NCBI GenBank assembly: GCA_020634375.1
Contig: JACKBX010000003.1
Span: forward strand, 186,001-250,000
Source of the DNA: Ardenticatenaceae bacterium
GTDB lineage: Bacteria; Chloroflexota; Anaerolineae; Promineifilales; Promineifilaceae
Length of the DNA: 64,000 nt
Direction of reading: 5' to 3'
How positions within the stretch are numbered: the first letter of the stretch is position 1; each line of letters opens with the position of its first letter. The translations under genes and the position numbers were made by a program. Under the pieces are notes generated by a model that saw nothing but the letters and a program-made list of their open reading frames with translations, was not told the origin of the DNA and searched no databases. Positions 1-7,492 of the stretch are shown piece after piece.

Positions 1-213
1 CTTCTTGCCACGATACTGTTCGACTACGGTAGCTTTGACTTTCGCGCCAGCGACGTTAGGCTGTCCAATTTTCACGTCGTCCCCATCGGCAAGCAGAAGA
101 ACTTTTTCCAATTCAATCTGTTCCCCGACTTCATAAGGCAGCTTTTCGGTGGAAAAGCTATGGCCTTCTTCGGCGCGGTACTGCCGGCCACCACTTTCTA
201 TGATAGCGTACAC
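1..213 (-). CDS. rplU: 50S ribosomal protein L21, N-terminal part (runs off the window)
   Basis: The first 71 codons of ribosomal protein L21, a 23S rRNA-binding protein of the large subunit. The minus strand reads V/M-YAIIESGGRQYRAEEG, then LPYEVGEQIELEKVLLLADGDDVKIGQPNV, which is the classic L21 N-terminus. The full protein is usually about 100 residues, so roughly 30 C-terminal residues lie beyond position 1. The start is a GTG at 213-211, chosen because a TGGAGG ribosome-binding site sits at 226-221 and the YAII start is conserved. rpmA (L27) is the usual next gene and would lie outside the window. A near-perfect promoter and a hairpin leader precede it. The identification is secure. Confidence 0.96.
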   Translation of the reverse strand, partial: MYAIIESGGRQYRAEEGHSFSTEKLPYEVGEQIELEKVLLLADGDDVKIGQPNVAGAKVKATVVEQYRGKK

Positions 214-232
214 GGTTATACCTCCAAAAAGA

Positions 233-253
233 ACCGGCATACTGGATGCCGGT
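233..253 (-). promoter_or_regulatory. Hairpin in the rplU leader
   Basis: ACCGGCAT (233-240) and ATGCCGGT (246-253) form a perfect 8-bp stem with a 5-nt loop, ending 7 nt before the rplU Shine-Dalgarno. It lies in the 5' UTR of about 90 nt made from the promoter at 310-338. Ribosomal-protein genes often have autoregulatory leaders; whether this is one is inference. No U-tract follows, so a terminator is less likely than a translational element. Confidence 0.4.
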
Positions 254-309
254 CGTCAGATTTATTAAGTATGCAGGCAGTGGTTGGATGACCTGCACAG
301 CGAAAAGGG

Positions 310-338
310 ATTATAACGCTGGTCAAAAAGGCTGTCAA
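310..338 (-). promoter_or_regulatory. Sigma70-type promoter of rplU
   Basis: On the minus strand, consensus TTGACA (338-333) and consensus TATAAT (315-310) are separated by exactly 17 bp. Transcription would start near 303 and run through the hairpin leader into rplU at 213. Both hexamers are perfect matches, which fits strong constitutive expression of a ribosomal protein operon. Confidence 0.88.
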
Positions 339-404
339 ACAGCATTTTAACCGAATCGGTGGCCCATTTATGGCTCTTTGGGAACTCATGAGGTAATCAA
401 GGCG

Positions 405-451
405 CGAAACGTAAAACGTGAAACGTGACCAGAGATTCATCACGTTTCACG
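405..451. repeat. ACGTGAAACGTGA-family low-complexity inverted repeat
   Basis: Perfect 12-bp arms, CGTGAAACGTGA (417-428) and TCACGTTTCACG (440-451), follow another run of the same words (gaaacgtaaaacgtg). The same family recurs at 27951-28011 and 29017-29077, always between genes. Short ORFs read through it give the meaningless peptide VTFHASRF and were used to reject upstream start codons elsewhere. Confidence 0.75.
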
Positions 452-514
452 GCAAACCCCGCGAAATCCGAAAGACCCCCATTTATGAGCCAATTGAAGC
501 CCGAAACACTCTCG

Positions 515-2713
515 CTATGGCGTGCAGGTTTGCAGGGATACATCATCCACGTATATGCCGGTGATGCCGCCATAACCGTTGTTGTATGTGCCAAAGTAAA
601 GGCGCACATTTTGCCCGGCAAATTGGCTGAGATCGAATTGATGGTATGTCCAGGTTAGCTCGTTGAGCCGCTGGAAGATGAGTGTGTGCTGCTGCTCGTT
701 TTGGTCGTATATCAGTACATACTGAGCATCGTCAATAAGCGGGGCACGGTCAATGATGGGCGCGTCTTCGGCTGGCAGGGTCATGCGCGTGCCGCTGCTG
801 CCAGTGTAGAGCCAGAATGTGAAGGTGGCGCTGGTGGCGTTGGCAGGAATGGCGACGGTTTGCCAGACGGATGAGTAGCTGTTTGTATTATCGCCGGGGT
901 TAAAAATGCCGACACGCATGGCGCGGCTGCCATTGTGGACAACGGCCGTATCATACGCCGCCGGGTACGCATTTTGCCCAATCGTCCAGAATTCCGTCTG
1001 CTCAAACCCGCCGTTGTTCACTTGCTCATGGCAAGGGTTGGGTGTGGCGGTGGGTGTCGCTGTAGGGGCAGGGCGTGGGGTGGATGTCGGCGTGGCAGTG
1101 GGAATGAGGGCGGCCGTGAAATTCACATTCAGCGCATCCGGCGGCAGCGTGACCGTGCGCGACGCAGGTGTAAACACGTATCCAGCAAGGGAAGGCGTGA
1201 GCGTGTAGCTTCTGGCAAATAGGCCGCTGAATTGGTAAATGCCGCTGGCGTTGGTAACGGCCGTCACTCCCGTGTCGGTGCGAATCGTCACACCGGAGAG
1301 GGGTGCGCCCCCACTGTCCCGCACTTCGCCAGAGATTTCGTAAACGGCCGGTCGCGCTACGAGCGGCAAATAAACGGCGCTTGAATGGTCTAGCAAAATG
1401 AGGAAGATGTCCTGGCGCTCATTGGTGTCAGCGACCACCAGGTCAGAAGCAAAAGAGTCAAAGGCCAGTAATGCGCCATCACCAGAAACGCTGGGAAATG
1501 CGGAATTTCCGTTCGCCGTCAGGCCATCTAAATTTTGGGAAATGAGGCGGGTCTCGCCTGTCTGCAAATCGTGCAAAAACACATCCCAGGCTCCGTTTGT
1601 GTCGTCAGCAACCAGGTTGGTGGCGGCGCTGAAGAAGGTGATGGTACGGCCGTCTGCCGACAACGTGGGAATGAAAGAATCGCCATTGCCAATCAGCCCG
1701 GCAGTGGTGCGCGAAATAAGCTGATTTTGCCCGGTCGTGCGATCATACACAAACACATCGAAGCTGTTGTTGGTATCACCAGAAACGAGATTGTCAGCGA
1801 TGGAGATGTAGGCTATGAAACGGCCGTCATCTGAAATCACTGGCAAAAACGAGTCGCCCGATGCCTCTCCTCCCTGCGCATCCTGTGAAACACGGACTGT
1901 ATCGCCTGTCTGCCGGTCATGCAGAAAAATGTCGAAGTTAGGGGTGGTGTCGTTGGCTACAAGATTAGTGGCATTGGCATAAAAGGTGATGTAACGGCCG
2001 TCCGCCGATAGTTCCGGGCTAAAAGACATGCCATTTGCTGGCTCGCCGCCCGCCCCCACAGAAATCAGCGCGATCGCGTCGGTTGTCAAATCGCGCACAA
2101 AAATGTTATTCATCAAATTGGTGTCGCTAATCACGAGATTGCGAGCCAGGGACTCAAAAGCCACAAAGCCGCCGTCGGCGGCAATGGCCGCGTTGGCCGA
2201 ATCGCCATTTGCCAACTCGCCGTCATGCGTCAGGGAAAGCAGGGTGGTTGTGCCGCTGCTGCGATCATGCAGAAAAATGTCGCGCTGGTTATTGCTGTCG
2301 TCAGTAACCAGGTTGGTGGCCGTCGATTCAAAAACGACGAATCGGCCGTCTCCCGAAATATCTGGGTTCTCTGCCGCGCCATTCCCCTGTGTGCCATCCG
2401 TTGCCCGCGAAACGAGCGTGGTGCTTTCCCCCTCCACGTCATACACAAACACGTCCTGTTGATTATTGGCATCGTCCGGCACAAGGTTGGTAGCTAAAGA
2501 GGTATAGGTGAGGAAACGGCCGTCCCTCGCCATGACCGGAATCTGCGAATCCCCATCTGCCTCTCCACCCATGTACCCCTGCGAAACACGCAGTAGGACA
2601 TCTGTGTCAGGGAAACGGCCGTACTCACCCGCCGCCGAAAAAAGCCGCGCCCCACCCCAAAACAAAACAACTGCCAATCCCAACAAAAATAACCCAACCG
2701 CCCGCAATTTCAT
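515..2713 (-). CDS. Secreted TolB-type beta-propeller protein with SdrD-like and C-terminal beta-sandwich domains
   Basis: A 732-residue exported protein of unknown substrate. Residues 1-28 are a signal peptide or anchor (MKLRAVGLFLLGLAVVLFWGG). Residues about 40-440 hold seven or so repeats of the form 'ADGRFVAFES...NLV..DTN...DIFL.D..TG.T.L.S', typical of PD40/TolB-like propeller blades. Next comes the motif VYLPLVARP, then a carboxypeptidase-regulatory/SdrD-like beta-sandwich (EISGEVRDSGGAPLSGVTI), a Pro/Thr-rich linker of about 25 residues, and a C-terminal jelly-roll-like domain (NNGGFEQTEFW...YVDDVSL) resembling carbohydrate-binding modules. The AGGAGG site at 2723-2718 supports the start. 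The gene carries many ACGGCCGT palindromes. A scaffold or ligand-binding role at the cell surface is inferred; no catalytic motif is visible. Confidence 0.8.
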   Translation of the reverse strand: MKLRAVGLFLLGLAVVLFWGGARLFSAAGEYGRFPDTDVLLRVSQGYMGGEADGDSQIPVMARDGRFLTYTSLATNLVPDDANNQQDVFVYDVEGESTTLVSRATDGTQGNGAAENPDISGDGRFVVFESTATNLVTDDSNNQRDIFLHDRSSGTTTLLSLTHDGELANGDSANAAIAADGGFVAFESLARNLVISDTNLMNNIFVRDLTTDAIALISVGAGGEPANGMSFSPELSADGRYITFYANATNLVANDTTPNFDIFLHDRQTGDTVRVSQDAQGGEASGDSFLPVISDDGRFIAYISIADNLVSGDTNNSFDVFVYDRTTGQNQLISRTTAGLIGNGDSFIPTLSADGRTITFFSAATNLVADDTNGAWDVFLHDLQTGETRLISQNLDGLTANGNSAFPSVSGDGALLAFDSFASDLVVADTNERQDIFLILLDHSSAVYLPLVARPAVYEISGEVRDSGGAPLSGVTIRTDTGVTAVTNASGIYQFSGLFARSYTLTPSLAGYVFTPASRTVTLPPDALNVNFTAALIPTATPTSTPRPAPTATPTATPNPCHEQVNNGGFEQTEFWTIGQNAYPAAYDTAVVHNGSRAMRVGIFNPGDNTNSYSSVWQTVAIPANATSATFTFWLYTGSSGTRMTLPAEDAPIIDRAPLIDDAQYVLIYDQNEQQHTLIFQRLNELTWTYHQFDLSQFAGQNVRLYFGTYNNGYGGITGIYVDDVSLQTCTP

Positions 2714-2837
2714 TACAGCCTCCTACACTTCCAACTCGATAACGCACAAATTAATTGTAAATCCCCAGCCATTACTCGTAAATTCTATCATCTCTCTCCT
2801 CCTCACAAAGCATTGAGTGTGTTCCCCTTCCCCAAAC

Positions 2838-2847
2838 CTGTTATAAT
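2838..2847 (+). promoter_or_regulatory. Extended -10 promoter candidate for the 2930 gene
   Basis: TGtTATAAT is an extended -10 element with a consensus hexamer at 2842-2847. No -35 with acceptable spacing is visible, which is tolerated by extended -10 promoters. The predicted transcript starts near 2854, 76 nt before the start codon at 2930. Confidence 0.5.
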
Positions 2848-2929
2848 TTTTACAAAACCAGCCTCAATGAGGGTAGCAACAAACAAACACCCTCTGTATC
2901 AACCACTTTGAAGGAGACGAGAGCTTATC

Positions 2930-3694
2930 ATGACTGTTCATTTATACCTATCTCTCATGCCCGAAGCGCTGATTGCCTCAATGCTGCCCCCCGAAGAATT
3001 CGGCACCTACTACTCAGTTGGAGAAACAAAAAAGCAGCGCGGTCAGGCAATTTTCATCGAATTAGACCCAAATTTCCGCCATGAATTCTTCCGTATTGAA
3101 GAAGGAATTGCCCGCTGTATCCCCCACGATGATGGCGCACCCAAAAAATCTGTCTACATCGCCACCTACCGCGTTTTAGAACACGTTCCCTTATCAGCAA
3201 TGGGTAAACTACACCTGGTAACCAGCTATGGACAATCATTAGCACTCAGCTGTAGCGACGCGATTCCTCCAAGCGACAGCGATTTTTATATGTACCAGGA
3301 ACTGACACCCGTCCACCCCTTGGTCGTGTCAACCCTCAACCCCTCTGATTTTTACGACTTCATCATCAAAGACCCAGAAGCCATGATCCATTTACCGGCT
3401 ATCGCATTTGTAGAGCTGCGCTTGGGTGAACTTGCTACCGATCCTGAACATGGCGAAATTAGAGATTTGCCCTATTCCTACATTCACCACTTGCGCGAAG
3501 TGTTGGTAGACCTGAAAGAAAAGGCCATTCATACCAAACTAGTAAACCGCGTAGAGTCTGTTGAATTCCCATATCGCATGATCAAAAGCGGCATCTTCGT
3601 TGGAAACGCTGAAGAAATGGCTTATTACCCACTGCCATCTCGTGAAGAACTACGCAGCCAATACTATCGTTGGTGGCGCTCTGCAAACATGTAA
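2930..3694 (+). CDS. Conserved-looking hypothetical protein, 254 aa
   Basis: I do not recognise this family. The protein is soluble, lacks a signal peptide and transmembrane segments, and is rich in acidic and aromatic residues. Visible landmarks are an N-terminal LYLSLMPEALIASMLPPEEFGTYY segment, a central beta-rich part (QAIFIELDPNFRHEFFRIEEG), and a helical region with EVLVDLKEKAIHTK before a C-terminal PLPSREELRSQYYRWWRS. Position-specific codon use looks like real coding sequence, an AAGGAG site lies at 2910-2915, and an extended -10 promoter precedes it. It is monocistronic and is followed by two hairpins. Coding status is confident, function unknown. Confidence 0.75.
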   Translation: MTVHLYLSLMPEALIASMLPPEEFGTYYSVGETKKQRGQAIFIELDPNFRHEFFRIEEGIARCIPHDDGAPKKSVYIATYRVLEHVPLSAMGKLHLVTSYGQSLALSCSDAIPPSDSDFYMYQELTPVHPLVVSTLNPSDFYDFIIKDPEAMIHLPAIAFVELRLGELATDPEHGEIRDLPYSYIHHLREVLVDLKEKAIHTKLVNRVESVEFPYRMIKSGIFVGNAEEMAYYPLPSREELRSQYYRWWRSANM

Positions 3695-3701
3695 ATTGCT
3701 A

Positions 3702-3738
3702 GAACTTCCCTGGAAACCCCCCTTTTTTAGGGAAGTTC
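3702..3738 (+). terminator. Hairpin downstream of the 2930 gene
   Basis: GAACTTCCCT (3702-3711) and AGGGAAGTTC (3729-3738) are a perfect 10-bp inverted repeat with a 17-nt loop that contains CCCCCCTTTTTT. It begins 7 nt after the stop codon. The T-run lies in the loop rather than after the stem, so this may be a 3'-end stabiliser rather than a true intrinsic terminator. Confidence 0.45.
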
Positions 3739-3890
3739 ACAAACCAACCTGTGACACATTGCACCCCAAATGGGTGACATCTATCACTTTCGGAGCATCT
3801 TGCAGGTTGACCACAATTGGAATAATACATCTAAGTTTGAAATTGGAGCGGCTGTGTTCCCACTTACAACCGCAAAAAACTTAAATACAT

Positions 3891-3926
3891 AACACGCAGC
3901 TCACCCAATGTGCCTGCGTGTTTTAT
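3891..3926 (+). terminator. Terminator-like hairpin upstream of hppA
   Basis: AACACGCAG (3891-3899) pairs with CTGCGTGTT (3914-3922), followed by TTAT. It lies about 195 nt after the stop of the 2930 gene and 250 nt before hppA. It could end the upstream transcript or act in an hppA leader. Confidence 0.5.
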
Positions 3927-3983
3927 GTTCAGAATATATTCCAATAACGATTAGATTTACCCACTATGAAGGAGAGTTCCCAC

Positions 3984-4013
3984 ATGAATTTGCAAGCCAA
4001 CACACCCCCCTAA
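3984..4013 (+). CDS. Possible nine-codon leader minigene upstream of hppA
   Basis: A very short open frame encodes MNLQANTPP and stops at TAA 4011-4013. Its ATG has a strong AAGGAG site at 3969-3974 with 9-nt spacing, better than that of many real genes here. The last two codons are CCC CCC; consecutive prolines slow ribosomes without EF-P, so a translation-sensing leader for hppA (start 4179) is conceivable. Against it: nothing this short can be proven coding by sequence, and no clear promoter or alternative RNA structure is visible. The rest of 4014-4178 holds a GTATCGTGT word repeated near 4042 and 4141 and nothing else I can name. Confidence 0.25.
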   Translation: MNLQANTPP

Positions 4014-4178
4014 CCTAGTTTCTCTGTCCTTGCACGACAAACGGTATCGTGTCTTCAATTGTATTAGCTGATCATTTTTGATGCATTTACTTGATTAGAG
4101 ATCGGGTAACGAAACACCCTACCCACTCTCCAACAGACCCGTATCGTGTACTCGCACGTACAACGAGGAGAAAACTAT

Positions 4179-6521
4179 ATGTATACCATGGAATTGACCA
4201 CCCTTGAAATTATCGCTGTATGGGCCGTACTTGGCGTTGCCATACTCGGCCTCTTCTACGCCATCTTCTTGCGCCGTCAAATTTTGCGCGAAGACAAAGG
4301 CACAGATGCGATGCTAGAGGTTTGGGAGGCCATTCGCCAGGGGGCCGATGCTTACCTAACTCGCCAATTGCGTACCATACTCCCCTTTATTGGGTTACTT
4401 ACCATCGCACTCTTTCTCAGCGTTTACATTGTGGAGCCAAGCAGTGAAGCTGCCGAACGTTTCGCTATGTATAGTGAAAGCACTATCCGCCTGATCGTCG
4501 GCATTGGACGCGCAGTTGGCTTTATTATGGGAGCGATCTTCTCCCTCACCGTCGGCCAAATTGGCATGCGCATGGCTGTGCAAGGTAATGTGCGCGTCGC
4601 CGCCGCCGCTCGCACCAGCTTCAAAGATGCGCTGCGCATTGCTTACCGCGCCGGAACCATCACCGGCATGTTGACAGATGGTCTGGGGTTGTTTGGTGGA
4701 ACCATCCTCTTCATTTACTTTGGCAAGGCTGCACCTGATGCGCTGCTAGGCTTTGGCTTTGGTGGCACACTGCTGGCGCTGTTTATGCGCGTGGGCGGCG
4801 GCATTTATACCAAAGCGGCCGACGTGGGCGCGGACCTGGTGGGCAAGGTGGAACAAGACCTGGAGGAAGATGATCCGCGTAACGCGGCCGTGATTGCCGA
4901 CCTGGTAGGTGACAACGTCGGCGACTGTGCCGGGATGGCCGCCGACATCTTTGAGTCTTACGAAGTAACCATCGTTTCTGGCCTAATTTTGGGGCTGGCG
5001 CTGACGGCGATGACCGGACACATTGAGTGGATTCTTTATCCGCTGCTGGTTCGCGGCATTGGCGTGTTGGCATCTATGGTTGGCACGTATCTGGTGAAGG
5101 GGCAATCTGAGGAAAGCGGCGATGCGATGAAGGCGATTTTCCAGGGGTTCCTCACCTCGGCAGCGATTTCGGTGGTGTTGTTTGGCATTGTGGCCCTGGT
5201 TTATATGAATGGCGTACCGGGTGGCTGGTGGCGGCCGTTTTTGAGCACGGCCGTTGGCGTCGCCCTAGCCATCCTCATTGACCGCCTCACCGATTACTTC
5301 ACCGGTTCGCATGGCAAGCCAGTGCAAGAAATCAAAGACAGCACCGATGGCGGCCCAGCAACCACCATTCTGTCCGGGTTGGGCGTGGGCTACGAGTCCA
5401 GTGTGTGGTCGGTCGTCGTCATCGCCCTCACCATTGGCGCAGCCATCCTCATTTACAGCGGTATGCCAGTGCAGCAGTTTGTAGATAGTGGCAAAGCCCT
5501 TTCAACAGGTGTGGCACAGGTAGCCTTTGTACTCTATGGCATAGCGATGACCGGTATCGGCATGTTGACCCTGACAGGCAACAACGTAGCAATGGATTCC
5601 TTCGGCCCCATCGCCGACAATGCCAACGGCATCGGCGAAATGGCCGGGTTGAACGAAAATGCCCGCCAAATCATGGCCGACCTGGACGCTGTTGGGAATA
5701 CGACGAAAGCGATCACGAAGGGAATTGCAATTGGTTCGGCCGTGATTGCGGCCGTTTCTCTCTTTGGCAGCTACATCACTGATGTGAGCAAAATTGACCC
5801 AACGGCATTGGTTAACGGCATTCGCGTTTCCGAACCGCTGGTGTTTGTGGGGCTGCTGCTGGGCGGAGCGCTGCCCTGGCTCTTCTCCTCGCTGGCAATC
5901 AAGTCCGTCAGCCGCGCTGCGGGACAGATGGTGGATGAGGTACGGCGGCAGTTCCGCATTCCGGGCATTTTGGAAGGGACGAAGAAACCTGATTACAAGC
6001 GGGCTGTTACCATTTCTACGGTTGCTGCGCAAAAGGATTTGGTGAATCTGGCGATCATCGCCATTGTCACGCCAGTTGTCGTGGGGCTGCTGCTGCGTGT
6101 AGAAGCGCTGGGTGGCTTCCAGGCGGGCATCATCCTCTCTGGGCAGCTTTTGGCAGTGTTTATGTCAAACACTGGTGGAGCGTGGGACAACGCCAAAAAG
6201 GTGATTGAAGATGAGCCGCGTGATCCGGCCAACAATCTGGGCAAGGGATCGGAACGGCATAAGGCCAGTGTGGTTGGTGACACGGTAGGCGATCCATTAA
6301 AGGATACGGCCGGCCCGGCGCTGAACCCGATGATTAAGGTGGTTAATTTGGTCAGCCTGATTATTGCACCGATTATTGTGCAATATAAGGATTTGAGTTT
6401 TGGCACGGCCGTCATCATTGCTGCCCTCATTGTCGCGCTGGGGTGGGCCATTACGCGCTCAAAACGGGAAGCGGAACCCTTACAAGAACCGGCTGCGGCT
6501 ACGGCCGTTTCTGGAGACTAG
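4179..6521 (+). CDS. hppA: Membrane-bound proton-translocating pyrophosphatase (K+-independent type)
   Basis: A 780-residue polytopic enzyme that hydrolyses cytoplasmic pyrophosphate and pumps protons across the membrane. Family signatures are unmistakable: DVGADLVGKVEQD near residue 212, followed by DDPRNAAVIADLVGDNVGDCAGM; a second acidic set, DNANGIGEMAG; and a C-terminal GGAWDNAKK and GDTVGDPLKDTAGP. About 15-16 hydrophobic helices are present. In GNTTKAITKG (about residue 506) a Lys occupies the position that is Ala in K+-dependent members, which by known family rules indicates a K+-independent H+-PPase. The start is the ATG at 4179, not the upstream GTG at 4146, because GAGGAG at 4165-4170 has ideal 8-nt spacing. 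Monocistronic, with a strong terminator behind it. Confidence 0.97.
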   Translation: MYTMELTTLEIIAVWAVLGVAILGLFYAIFLRRQILREDKGTDAMLEVWEAIRQGADAYLTRQLRTILPFIGLLTIALFLSVYIVEPSSEAAERFAMYSESTIRLIVGIGRAVGFIMGAIFSLTVGQIGMRMAVQGNVRVAAAARTSFKDALRIAYRAGTITGMLTDGLGLFGGTILFIYFGKAAPDALLGFGFGGTLLALFMRVGGGIYTKAADVGADLVGKVEQDLEEDDPRNAAVIADLVGDNVGDCAGMAADIFESYEVTIVSGLILGLALTAMTGHIEWILYPLLVRGIGVLASMVGTYLVKGQSEESGDAMKAIFQGFLTSAAISVVLFGIVALVYMNGVPGGWWRPFLSTAVGVALAILIDRLTDYFTGSHGKPVQEIKDSTDGGPATTILSGLGVGYESSVWSVVVIALTIGAAILIYSGMPVQQFVDSGKALSTGVAQVAFVLYGIAMTGIGMLTLTGNNVAMDSFGPIADNANGIGEMAGLNENARQIMADLDAVGNTTKAITKGIAIGSAVIAAVSLFGSYITDVSKIDPTALVNGIRVSEPLVFVGLLLGGALPWLFSSLAIKSVSRAAGQMVDEVRRQFRIPGILEGTKKPDYKRAVTISTVAAQKDLVNLAIIAIVTPVVVGLLLRVEALGGFQAGIILSGQLLAVFMSNTGGAWDNAKKVIEDEPRDPANNLGKGSERHKASVVGDTVGDPLKDTAGPALNPMIKVVNLVSLIIAPIIVQYKDLSFGTAVIIAALIVALGWAITRSKREAEPLQEPAAATAVSGD

Positions 6522-6541
6522 AAATTGGAGCTTGGATGATA

Positions 6542-6580
6542 AAAGCGGGCCGGTTTTGCAAGACCAGCCCGCTTTTTTTT
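6542..6580 (+). terminator. Intrinsic terminator of hppA
   Basis: AAAGCGGGC pairs with GCCCGCTTT, with further pairing inside the arms, followed by an uninterrupted run of T ending at 6580. It begins about 20 bp after the hppA stop codon. Confidence 0.92.
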
Positions 6581-6630
6581 GCGCAAGATTCGGGTGGATA
6601 GCAAGCTCTCGCTGCCGTACACTTATCTCT

Positions 6631-7488
6631 ATGAACACATCATTTTTTTACCCGGAACAATTGGCAGATTATCAGCGGGTGGAGCAAGCCATTCGATATT
6701 TGGAAGAAAACTTTCGCCACCAGCCATCACTGGAAGAAATGGCTGCCAGCGTTCATTTGAGCAAATATCATTTCCAACGGTTGTTCAAACGCTGGGCGGG
6801 TGTAACGCCTGCCCAATTCTTGCAATTTTTGACGGTAGAATACGCGAAGGAGCAGTTACAAGCAGCAGAGAGCGTGCTTAATACGGCGTTGGCATCTGGC
6901 CTTTCCGGGCCAGGGCGGCTGCACGACTTGTTTGTCAATTTCACGGCGATGACGCCAGGGGAATTTAAACAGCAGGGTGCAGGACTGGAAATTGCTTACG
7001 GCTTTCATCCCACTCCTTTTGGCGAGTGTTTATTGGCAACGACGGAGCGGGGCATTTGCGCCTTGCGTTTTGTGGATGATGACCGGCAAGTAACGTTAAC
7101 GGCATTGCAAACAGAGTGGTCGGGAGCGCGATTTGCCGCTGCGCCGCAGGAAATGGCCGTCCTCGTCACACAGCTATTTGCGGGGGAGAAGGATGGGGGT
7201 GGGAAACGGCCGTTCCACTTGCTGCTGCGCGGCACAAACTTCCAGGTACAAGTGTGGCAAGCACTGCTGCACATCCCGCCAGGAACAATGGTCACGTATC
7301 AAGATGTGGCAAATTTATTGGGCAAACCCACTGCCACCCGCGCCGTTGCCAGCGCCATTGCCCGCAATCCGGTTGGCTACCTCATCCCCTGCCACCGCGT
7401 GATTAGCAAAGCGGGCAAGATGCACCAATACCGCTGGGGCAGCACCCGCAAGAAGGCCATCTTGGGTTGGGAAGCAGCACAAGTTTAG
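6631..7488 (+). CDS. AraC-type HTH fused to methylated-DNA-protein-cysteine methyltransferase
   Basis: A 285-residue fusion. Residues about 10-110 are an AraC/XylS double helix-turn-helix (QPSLEEMAASVHLSKYHFQRLFKRWAGVTPAQF and a second HTH ending GEFKQQG). Residues about 120-285 are an O6-alkylguanine-DNA alkyltransferase with the active-site PCHR motif in VGYLIPCHRVIS and the upstream FQVQVWQALLHIPPG helix. It repairs O6-alkylguanine by suicide transfer to the Cys. The zinc-binding N-terminal domain of E. coli Ada, which senses methylphosphotriesters, is absent, so how or whether it acts as a regulator is open. The start is ATG 6631; the upstream in-frame extension runs back through the hppA terminator. 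No Shine-Dalgarno is present, but TACACT lies 7 nt before ATG, suggesting a leaderless mRNA. Confidence 0.9.
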   Translation: MNTSFFYPEQLADYQRVEQAIRYLEENFRHQPSLEEMAASVHLSKYHFQRLFKRWAGVTPAQFLQFLTVEYAKEQLQAAESVLNTALASGLSGPGRLHDLFVNFTAMTPGEFKQQGAGLEIAYGFHPTPFGECLLATTERGICALRFVDDDRQVTLTALQTEWSGARFAAAPQEMAVLVTQLFAGEKDGGGKRPFHLLLRGTNFQVQVWQALLHIPPGTMVTYQDVANLLGKPTATRAVASAIARNPVGYLIPCHRVISKAGKMHQYRWGSTRKKAILGWEAAQV

Positions 7489-7492
7489 TCAG

